From: Anthopleura xanthogrammica
Lineage: Eukaryota > Cnidaria > Anthozoa > Actiniaria > Actiniidae
Length of the DNA: 64,000 nt
NCBI GenBank assembly: GCA_964019055.1
Contig: OZ025207.1
Coordinates: 2,521,001-2,585,000 of the forward strand
Direction: 5' to 3'
Shown here: positions 56,201 through 64,000 of the stretch, piece by piece
Layout of the letters: each line of letters begins with the position of its first letter
Numbering within the stretch: position 1 is the stretch's first letter
Translations under genes and position numbers: made by a program
Notes under the pieces: generated by a model
The model's input: the letters and a program-made list of their open reading frames with translations, nothing else
The model's database searches: none
What the model was told of the DNA's origin: nothing

Positions 56201-58256
56201 CTACAATTAGTACTACAATTATTTTTTCCAATGTGCATCCTGGTACTAATTCTTAGTAATTATGAAGCAACCATTACTTACACGTTGGTGCTCAAAGAAT
56301 GTGTTGAGAGAAAAGCAGGAAAGCCCCATATGTGCAAACATTTGAAGCACTTTGGTGGCTGATCCACCTGCCAACAGGATAGCGAAGCAGAGGAGGAAAT
56401 TGCCAGCTGGAATCTTGGTTCCTGGAAGAGATGGCTGGCTTCTCCAGGTGAACTCTTTCCTGCATTCAGGATTAATACATACATTTCTCACTTCTACCAT
56501 TGTTCCAATTGCCTTAGCTTCTACCAATGGATTGCTTGCTTTGCAAAAAGGACAAAATTGGAACAACAGCAGAAGCTGCGACAGGAATACAATAAACTTT
56601 GGCTCTGTCCGCATGTTGTTGCCTTTGATGTACACCCTAAAATAGATAAACCAAAACAAACAATGTAAGTGACCTTGTTTTACTTTTTTGCACTTCATAT
56701 GCTGGTATTGTCAAATTTATAAACAGTAAAACAGTTCTATATTTCACATAATTTAGTTTCAACTATGCTCCAACTATTTCAACTTGCCTCTCATTCGTCT
56801 CTTCATCAGTATCTGTTGCAGTCTCTGTTTCTTCTTCAGTGACATACTCATCCGTGGGCTCTTCTTCCATTATGACCTCCTGTTCATAACTCCTTTCCTC
56901 ATCTTCAGCCTCGTATCCAGCCCCATCCACTGCATCATTTGGCTTCTTTTCATAGCCAGATGCATTGTCAGTTTGCTGAGCTAAGTTTTCTTTTTTCTTG
57001 TTTTTTTTTACCTTCTGGTCACAATCTAAATTAAAGGATTTTTGCTTAGTTTTTTTTTTCTCATACAGAAAGAGTGAGCTAGCAGAGTACTGTAATCCTA
57101 GCTAGTGATCTTATTTATACAAACTGATAAGTTGAACAACTAGATAGGTGTCCTTACTTAGTGGGCAACTGCTACATCTTTTGACAGATAAATAAAGTTA
57201 TTACTATTATTATTATACATACCACATCTGTCATTATGCTTTGCAAGTTCAGCTCTACATTTTCTCAGGTTTTCCTTAGCAGATATCCATAAATTCCTAA
57301 CATGTCTGTTTTTCTTTTTCATGTCTTCACAGTCCAAGCAGTTTTCAGAGGGAGAAGGGGCAAGGGTAAATTCCATCTGAAATAAGAAAGAAAAAGTAAA
57401 GAATTTTAGCATAATGGTACTCATTGATGTCCTATTTTCGGTCTATTTGAAGACTGATCATTGTTTGTGGTGATGAAAAACATCAAAAGATTTTAGCATA
57501 ATTCATTGACAACATTTGCATGAAAATGGCATGCCGTATTATCAGTCTCCTTGTAGACTGATCATGTGTATGATGAAGCAAATCGCTAAACGTTGTTTGA
57601 TTTTTCTGATAGCAAACAAACATTAATACATAAAGTATCTCTTACTGGAGTATCTGTGGGTAATGAAGGCGGCGTTTCATCGACCACACTGTCTTGGATT
57701 ACGGAGGCTTCTAGTTGCTCGTCTGACGTACAGGTAGCACTGCTTTCCGTCACGATCTCTTCAGACCGGCTTGTTGGCTGAGCTTGGCCGCTTTTTAACG
57801 CTTCCTTCACGATCTTAAAAACATAAACAGTAAGAAAATTCAGCAAAACAATTTTTTTATATATACTTGTTTCAAGTGGAAATCATAAGTCTGGTAGACG
57901 TTGTTCTGTTCTCTCACCTTCCTTCGAGTTCTGTCTGAGGATGGGGTCTCGACGGGCTTATAAACAGTGGGAACAGCTACGATTCCGATGTCGTCCTTCA
58001 GCAATCGTACAGATTGGTCCTCCAAAAGGGTAAACTGCTTCGAATAATCTTCAGGCTTAAAATGATCCGAACAAATTACCGATACCTTGGATGGCGTCCA
58101 TTTGTAACGATGAAGGGAAACAAAGTCGACCCACTTTTTCCTTCGTCTTTTGGCTTCAGGCCGATCGTTGCCGAAAAAGGGAATTCTATGGATAGATATG
58201 CCTTTCCTACTATCTCTTGTATTCGAACAGCCAAAAACAACACATCTTTCCGGCAT
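53206..58256 (-). CDS. THAP-domain Kolobok transposase, 11 exons, intact frame
   Basis: Exons: 57,918-58,256; 57,646-57,813; 57,223-57,376; 56,788-57,025; 56,282-56,636; 55,337-55,534; 54,853-55,033; 54,303-54,554; 53,850-54,021; 53,585-53,733; 53,206-53,411. They total 2,412 bases, 803 codons plus stop, with no internal stop. Residues 1-90 are a THAP DNA-binding domain (MPERCVVFGCSNTRDS, WTPSK, CSDHFKPEDY). An acidic linker follows, then a zinc-type motif FCPFC...CINPECRKEFTW, and the catalytic core: AGDGRHDSMGHSAKYCAYTI (first Asp), AMEYLAFQRCM, FISDRHTSIVKHM (second Asp), HFYWSALSTRSGN, SSLEGFHSVLNHFAPKM (Glu), ALHFNSNLHRE and YPKFKNGEATVRDVKVK. Intron 4 uses a GC donor (AG|GCAAGT); the others are GT-AG. 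A motif usually read HYFDxWHLKK is HYFWHLKK here. Confidence 0.88.
55604..56205. mobile_element. 600-bp palindromic MITE in transposase intron 5
   Basis: The flanks are (TA)n followed by tctggatgtgtctattttga and, at the right, the near reverse complement ending tagacacattcagatata. The arms extend about 150 bases (including gctcaatacattgacatgta / its complement). A second nested inverted repeat, caaagacaagacat...cttttg and its complement, lies inside the right arm. It would fold into a long hairpin in the pre-mRNA. No coding capacity. Confidence 0.75.
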
Positions 58257-58336
58257 GTTTACTCCAAAAAATCGCGAACACTTAAACTCTGTATAACTTT
58301 AGTCTACTAAAACTCTTTGACTTGTTCTGTAAAGAT

Positions 58337-58546
58337 TCCGTAAATGACGTCACACTGTTGATTTGGTACCAGGCTTTTTGTGCTCCGAAATTATTACACA
58401 GGACACCCAAATCGGGTATTTTTAGCAACTTTAACCAGCTATAAAATGCTAATAATAATAAATATTATCCCCGTAACTCCAAAATCGACTTCTATACGCT
58501 AATGACTTTTTAATAAAAAAGTAAACTCGTAGGGCTTATATGCACT
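58337..58546 (-). repeat. right terminal inverted repeat of the Kolobok element
   Basis: The outermost 32 bases (58,515-58,546) mirror the left end exactly. It lies about 80 bases upstream of the transposase ATG, so it probably overlaps its promoter. Confidence 0.9.
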
Positions 58547-58599
58547 GAACCAGAATCAAGCATTATGCTTCGCAATACTTTTACAAAATATAAATATGC

Positions 58600-59042
58600 A
58601 GCAGCAGCAAATGTTTGCCTTTTTTATGTTGCACAAGAGGCTAATGACCAGCTAAAGGGAACGCATAAACTTGGCTCTTGTGAGACTGAATCGCAGACGC
58701 TTACGAAGAATGCGTGCTAGGCTGGATGCCTGGACTATTCCCCGTCCAGGGGAATCGTGGTTCAAGATTCATTACCACAATGCAACCATTCCTGAAGGAT
58801 TTTTCCGACAGTTTAGAGTCAACAGAGCTACGTTCCAACACATTCGTAATATCCTTGGTGCAAGATTAAACAGGCGAAACCCAAGATTCAGAGACTGTTT
58901 ACCTCCTGAGAAAGTTCTTGCATTAGGACTGTATCGCTTGGCTCACGGGAATTCATATTCAACTATAGGCCCAGTTTTTAATGTTGGAAAGTCGTCCGTT
59001 ATTGAGGCAGTACAAGATGTCGTAAATGGAATTTATGCTGCT
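58600..59042 (+). pseudogene. Harbinger/PIF (HARBI1-like) transposase N-terminal fragment
   Basis: The plus strand reads RRRLRRMRARLDAWTI, PRPGESWFKIHYHNATI, FFRQFRVNRATFQHIRNIL, LPPEKVLALGLYRLAHGNSY and TIGPVFNVGKSSVIEAVQDV. These are the helical N-terminal half of HARBI1-type transposases up to just before the DDE core. It is open but is cut at about 59,042, where sequence of another origin and then a BEL/Pao fragment begin. The catalytic residues are therefore missing. Confidence 0.75.
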
Positions 59043-59107
59043 TGTTCGTCTATAAGAGTCATAAACATTGCATTGGACAAGCTATGTTTGATAAGAACAT
59101 AGAACAT

Positions 59108-59860
59108 AGAACGGTTGTATGGTAGTGAAATGTTCTCATCTTTCCACAGGAGACCTATCTGGTAATGATCGCCGTTCTTTGTGATGGTACTGTCGATTCG
59201 TTTAAGCGCTCGCTTATCCTCCACGGATAGTGGTCCTGCTTCGAGGTTGTAGGTACCATACGATTCTACTTTCCAGAATTCTTCTTGCTGGCGACTGAGT
59301 TGGAGGTCTTCACCGGCAACAAAGTTCGAGTTTGCGCATTGTTTAGTCGACTCCTTGGTAGCACCGCCAAGGATGCTCCATCCTAAGCTAGACCTTATGG
59401 CGATTGGTGCATTTGACTTTCCTCTTCTAACCTCTAGTGGTATGAAGGCTTCACTAACGTTGGTGCCGATTAAGACTGATATTTTCTTCCTTTCAACTTC
59501 CGGGAAAGGGACGTCTCGTAGGTGTGGCCACTGGTTAACATGGTTCACAATCTTCGTGTGTTTGAGTGGTATTGTAAGCTCCTTCACTGCCCATGCACTT
59601 TCAACTGGTACCGCCTCGTGTTCTTCTTTGTCTATTGCCGCTAGCTTGAAGCTCACCTTCTCCGCCTGGTTGGGCACGTCCTTGTCACTTACAGTGTTGA
59701 GATAGAGTGTTCATGGTTTTCCTTTAATGTTGAGCTCTTTGATCAATGAAGGGTCGACCAGTGTGACGTCTGAGCCCGAGTCTATTAAACAGTACGTGGT
59801 AATTGAATTAGAGCCTTCCTTCACGACAGACGAACACACACACCACACGATATGAGCACA
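59108..59860 (-). pseudogene. BEL/Pao protease-to-RT fragment
   Basis: On the minus strand: ITTYCLIDSGSDVTLVDPSL contains the DSG aspartic protease motif; after a TGA come HLRDVPFPEVERKKISVLIG, PIAIRSSLGWSILGG, EFWKVESYGTYNLEAGPLS and HYQIGLLWKDENISLPYNRS. These are the retropepsin and the segment leading into the RT of BEL/Pao elements. The RT core is missing since homology ends at LPYNRS. The in-frame TGA (about 59,711) is the only disruption within the piece. Confidence 0.8.
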
Positions 59861-60149
59861 TGCTACATACCTCGCGCACAAAGCATTACGGGAAATTACA
59901 ATGGCGCAACGGAAAACTGGAATATGAAACGCGGACCTATGGATTGGATGGCTTGTTGAGGTTACCCTCAACAGCAAATTTGCTATATGGCTTTTTGTAA
60001 GACAAATTTTTATCTACTCAAACTATAGGTGAAGAAAATAAAATTATTTCGAGGGATTAGAATTGGCTAATCTATCTCAAAATCACTCAATAAACAATAG
60101 ATTATGTAACAAGGATTAAGAGTTATTTTGGTCTTGGAGTGACTCGATT

Positions 60150-61121
60150 TCTCGAGGTTTGCCACAGATTTTTAATTTTGCCCGATCGTTACAGAATGCA
60201 ATCTTGAGTATTTTTTCTTTTCCACTTTCATTATCGGAGCGGTATGTGTTTGCGAAGCAAGGGATGGTATACACTTTCAGTCAAAGTATAAATCTTTTGC
60301 AGCGTTTGCGTTTACCATCAAAGAAGCGATATTCATGTTTCATAAAATGTTCTCCTTCAACATCCATGTTTAAAGCAATTTTTGCGAACTTTTTCTTAAA
60401 CACGTAAGATGGCTTATCAGGTTGCCACTCCTATCGTTGATTTTATATCCCAGTACTTTTGAAATGAAATTACTGCTTCAAAGTTATGTCCAAATGGCTC
60501 GATAATTCTCTTGGTTTTCTGCTTTATGTTATCGATCCACTTTCTATTAATGGTGGTAGCAGCTGCTTTTTCAACAGCTGACTAATCCATTTGTTGTTGG
60601 AAAGCAGATTATGGACTGTACCTCCAAAGGCTTTATATTTGGATTTTTTCTTACCATCTCTTCCACGGATTTCACATCCTTGTATGCTGCATTTTTTTGT
60701 GATGGAGCATGTATGTTGTCCTACGTGATAAACTGTCAGTTTTTTTTTCCTATAGCTAATGTAACGGCGAGACGCTTGCAAACGCTTCTTCCGTCACGTT
60801 TGGTCTCAAACTGTGTTGTATTGGTCGCTCCATACTGTATCTTGAAAGGACACTTATCCGTGGTACAGGGTTGGCAGCCTTTACAGTCTGTAAACTGCAT
60901 TCGGCCGTAACCTTTCAAACTGGTTGGGCAACTTTTTTTCCATTTGCGTCCATCTTGAAGAGGTTTTTATCACCATGTGAGAACCCCTTTATTTCATATT
61001 TTGCTACGCCATCCATTCTTTCAGGTAACTGCTCCACAGTCTGAGCATCTATTTCTTCCCACATTTCAACAGAGATCTTCGTTTTCCTCTTATTTGAAAA
61101 TGTAGATTCTTTTTGGGACAA
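60150..61121 (-). pseudogene. MULE-type transposase N-terminal half with GCM/WRKY-like zinc finger
   Basis: The minus strand encodes ISVEMWEEIDAQTVEQLPER, then GYGRMQFTDCKGCQPCTTDK, CPFKIQYGATNTTQF, KKLTVYHVGQHTC (C...HxC end of the finger), and further on PSYVFKKKFAKIALNMDVEG and FMKHEYRFFDGKRKR. This is the zinc-finger plus beginning of the RNase H fold of a MULE family widespread in cnidarians; the fragment at 12.1-12.7 kb is the C-terminal part of the same family. Several frame breaks (60.92, 60.74 and 60.5 kb, stop near 60.29) make it a pseudogene. Confidence 0.5.
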
Positions 61122-62779
61122 ACTTTCTTCAGTAGAACTGCCTATCCTTCCTATGGAACATTTCTAAAACGCGCAATTACTTATAAATTAGTGGTATGCC
61201 GAAGACCAATAACATGTTAAGAAATAACATAGATGTCAGCTTAGGAGTCTTGATTTAATGGCCAGCATCAATTACCCTGTTGTGTCAACGTACTTGTATC
61301 TGTTTGTATAAATGCAAGACTAAAATACTTTAAGGATAATAATAATAATAATTTAATTCTAAGCGCATTACATAACAATCTCAATGCACTTACAATAACA
61401 TTCTTAAAAATAAATATATACATCCATATATATACATCATACGTATATACATATATACACATAGACACATATACACTATATATATATTATGTATACATAC
61501 ATACACATACGCATACATGCACAAAGAAAAAACCTACAATCATAAATTTAAACTCTAAAATGTAAAAAAATAAATAGCATCTGACCTATGATCTGACACT
61601 CTGTTCATTTGAATAAATTATAAAGGGTTATAGTTTATATTAAGATCTTTTTGTTCAGAGTAACTGTCATTAACCAAGCTTATATTTCAGGGGGGAAAAA
61701 TTATCAATAACTGGCTGAATCATTGCAGAGCTTGACATGTAGACTTACCAAAATAACACCATCCCTGGAAAATATACTATATAAAACTAAACATGTTAAA
61801 TAGTACATTGTCAAAATTTTATTTTGATACGAGATCGGGAAGATGTTCTATTTAGACGTTTAAGTTTGGCATTTAACGGCCGCCATTAAACGAATGCATA
61901 CGTTCCAGTCATCTTGATAGCAAGATGAGAAAATCGAAGTTAAAGTTTAAGCAAATGACAGAGTTTTGTATCCTATATGCAACACTCGTCACGGTCATGC
62001 TTTTTTATTGTGTTTCCCTCATGAATTATTAATGAGAGTCATAACTCATGATATATTTTAATTCATATTATAAAATATAAGCACTGTAGCAAATACGGCA
62101 GAGTACAAGCATATACCTACAAAGTAGTATATAAAAGAATTTTGTACAAACTAGAGTTATTTATTTATTTTTATTTAATTTTTATTTTTTGCTATTTCAT
62201 AGCGTGTACTCTCTATAAATGCTTTGTAATAATGCAATTTACTATTCCTTGGTTTTTCATTAAGGGGGGACTTACCTTTTCACCAACCACTGTTGCTAGG
62301 AAAATGTTTTACATCTCTAGGAAGTTTTTCTGGTGTTCTGAGTTCATACATAAGACCCATTTCTGAAATGATATGAATGTGATAAAATCATCACTCATAT
62401 GTCATTTTCAGCTATAATTTTGATCATTTTTGAGTCAATCTGACCAAACGCACGCTTGTTTTTAAATTTTTCATTAAATATGACGTCATTAATTACGTTA
62501 AAGGGATGACATCAATTTCTGTCGGGATGTGATTCATTTCAAAAACTGGTTCGATGCATGAACTCAAAACATTATAAACCTCCAAGAGATTTTTAAACCG
62601 TACTGGTAAATAGGTAAGCCCTCCCTTAATGCTTTACATTAATTGAATTCCCAATACTTCATAGATTAAGTTTTTATGTGATTTACTTAACGCTGGCAAT
62701 ATAATGGGTGGAACATACACCAAACTCGGTATAAATAAAGAACACTTTACTTTATACAACTTTCATTTAAATGGAAATA
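61122..62779. other. gene-poor region with AT-rich microsatellites
   Basis: (AAT)n at about 61,338-61,352 followed by 'aagcgcattacataac' resembles a LINE/SINE 3' tail. Degenerate (TA)/(CATA) runs fill 61,420-61,530. The remaining sequence to 62.78 kb has no recognisable feature. Confidence 0.5.
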
Positions 62780-63953
62780 GACATTTCCCGGCTTACTTTA
62801 TTGCAGCTCTCCATCCTTACGAAACTCCCTCCTCATGTTTGATACCACCACCAAGTCATGTGGCGCAGGAGGGATTTTCCTGTCGATTTTCAGTCCTTGA
62901 CTACAGCCGTAACATTTTTGCACCCTTGCATCACAGTGCTGAAGCAAGCATACCTCATACGACCCAAGGGCTGGCTTTGGTTTATACTTGTCTACTTGCT
63001 GTGATTGGTGCTGATATGGTTGATATTGCCAAGGATGTGGTAGATGTTGCCATAGTTGTTGCTGCCCACGTTGCTGATGTTGTAGTTGTTGTTGTCCATG
63101 TTGTTGTTGTTGCCATGGTTGTTGCTGTCCAATTTGCTGATGTTGTAATTGTTGCTGCCCGTGTTGCTGATGTTGTAGTGGTTGCTGTCCATGTTGCTGT
63201 TGTAGTTGTTGCTGATGTTGTAGTTGTTGTCCATTATGTTGTTGTCGCCATGGTTGTTGCTGTCCAATTTGCTGATGTTGCAGTTGCTGCCCATGTTGCT
63301 GATGTTGTAGTTGTTGCTGTCCATGTTGCTGTTGTAGTTATTGCTGATGTTGTAGTTGTTGTTGTCCATGTTGTTGTTGCCATGGTTGTTGCTGTCCAAT
63401 TTGCTGATGTTGCCATGGTAGTTGTAATGGTTGCCATGACTGTATCGATTGACATGGTGACTTTAGTGGCTGCTGCGGTGGTATGCCTGATGACCATTGG
63501 TTGTGTCGCTTAGTGACGACTTCAACCTGGCTTTTAGTGCGCTTTAAAACTTCCCCAACGCTTCGCTGCAGTCTTGGCTCCTGAATTCTTTGGTGCTCCT
63601 GTAAGCAAAATTTTTGTCAAGTTCGTATCACGCTTGACACTTTTTCTCCATTTAATGAACATTTGGAGTTGTCCTATTTTGTTGTCCTCAGCCACTGCAA
63701 TGGAATGAGAACATATTTGTTTCCCACGCCATTGGGGGCATTGCTCGTCGCATTCTACTTTCCCATTTGTTTTAACGACTACAATATGAGGTCTTCCGGA
63801 GTGGCTTTCGACTAGAAAGGTATCTTTTCTTGCATTCCCTGGTGCGGAGATTACTTCATCACCATTAAGAAGGTTTAAAGCCTTACTTATCATTGCTTTT
63901 ACTGCTTCTTCTGGCATACTTTTTAATGAGCTTACTATATTATCATGCTCCAT
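62780..63953 (-). pseudogene. SWIM zinc-finger, Gln-rich protein (MULE-associated type)
   Basis: From the right edge, minus strand: KALNLLNGDEVISAPGN, a SWIM finger VECDEQCPQWRGKQICSHSI, WRKSVKRDTNLTKIL, then in a shifted frame RLQRSVGEVLKRTKSQVEV, a long Gln/His-rich repeat (QQQPWQQQHGQQQLQHQQ type) over 63,000-63,460, and a C-terminal Cys motif PALGSYEVCLLQHCD...CYGCSQGLK ending in PPAPHDLVVVSNMRREF. SWIM fingers bind DNA or protein and accompany MULE transposases. A frame change near 63,560 and a TAA inside the Gln repeat break it. The 5' end lies beyond the window. Confidence 0.5.
63000..63460. repeat. imperfect trinucleotide-rich repeat (GTT/TGC; Gln/His-coding on the minus strand)
   Basis: Blocks of about 100 bases (gttgttgccatggttgttgc, tgtccaatttgctgatgttg) recur four times. 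The long plus-strand Val/Ala-rich open frame across it is antisense to the Gln-rich protein. Confidence 0.85.
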
Positions 63954-64000
63954 TGAAAGGGTGCCATTTTGGCTAACAACGTTGGGCTCAGAATATTGTG

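Larger units (their letters stand above)
51030..58546. mobile_element. Kolobok-type DNA transposon carrying a P2X7-ballast-like gene
   Basis: The 7,517-bp unit begins with agtgcatataagccctacga and ends with its reverse complement. Longer inverted repeats contain matching blocks aatttcggagcac (51,165; 58,380) and tgacgtcatttacgga (51,205; 58,337). TTAA, the Kolobok target, precedes the left end (51,026-51,029), but GAAC follows the right end, so the target duplication is not preserved. Inside are two convergent genes: a plus-strand ballast-domain gene and a minus-strand THAP-Kolobok transposase, both open and spliced. The left side interrupts a hAT gene. Known Kolobok elements have TTAA targets and THAP-type transposases; the passenger gene is the unusual part. 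Confidence 0.85.

Noticed and set aside
62704..63513. 269-codon plus-strand Val/Ala-rich 'membrane-like' protein
   Set aside because: It is the antisense of the Gln/His-rich repeat in the SWIM protein, whose flanking SWIM and Cys motifs support the minus strand.

Overview
This 64 kb window is AT-rich eukaryotic DNA. It has genes with spliceosomal introns, microsatellites and a dense mixture of transposon families. The combination (Kolobok/THAP, P-element-like, Mutator-like, hAT, Harbinger, Crypton, DIRS/Ngaro with an SGNH gene, BEL/Pao, Ty3/gypsy and several LINE 3' ends) and the many fragments resembling repeat-borne protein families I remember from corals and sea anemones suggest a cnidarian, probably an anthozoan. 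That assignment is inference from remembered families; no species marker is visible. I found no clearly single-copy host gene. Family names below come from motif recognition, not from a database search.

Layout. 0-8 kb holds decayed pieces on the minus strand: DIRS recombinase end, LINE ORF1/RT, a HECT-associated-like fragment, a Mutator-like transposase, a P-element-like THAP transposase and a DIRS reverse transcriptase. 8-24 kb holds LINE 3' ends, an alpha-kinase exon series, BEL/Pao and Ty3/gypsy integrase pieces, MULE pieces, DIRS/Ngaro pieces (recombinase N-terminus, SGNH hydrolase, gag-like ORF) and a 33-bp tandem repeat. 25-32 kb is a gene cluster: a minus-strand unknown gene (copy A), a plus-strand SAP-SWIM-YqaJ nuclease gene with a broken frame, and a convergent minus-strand DUF3987-like gene. 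32-41 kb has a cysteine-peptidase-like fragment, two related kinase remnants, a six-exon Crypton-like tyrosine recombinase that reads through without a break, a LINE ORF1/ORF2 fragment and a degenerate Ulp1/C48-like peptidase. 41-49 kb has a second C48-like peptidase and a long multi-exon paralog (copy B) of the unknown gene at 25-26 kb. 49.5-51 kb is a hAT transposase cut by a MITE and by the next element.

The most complete unit is a 7.5 kb Kolobok-type DNA transposon at 51,030-58,546 with 32-bp perfect terminal inverted repeats inside longer mosaic inverted repeats. It carries two convergent genes. The minus-strand gene is an 11-exon THAP-Kolobok transposase whose predicted exons join in frame to 803 codons. 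The plus-strand gene is a 3-exon, 225-codon protein resembling the cytoplasmic cysteine-rich 'ballast' domain of the P2X7 receptor, without any channel part. A domain best known as the tail of an ATP-gated channel therefore sits here as a passenger gene of a mobile element. Beyond it (58.6-64 kb) lie a Harbinger fragment, a BEL/Pao protease piece and two halves of MULE-type proteins.

Most other coding pieces are broken by stops, frameshifts or nested insertions. Only the Kolobok element and the Crypton-like gene look intact.
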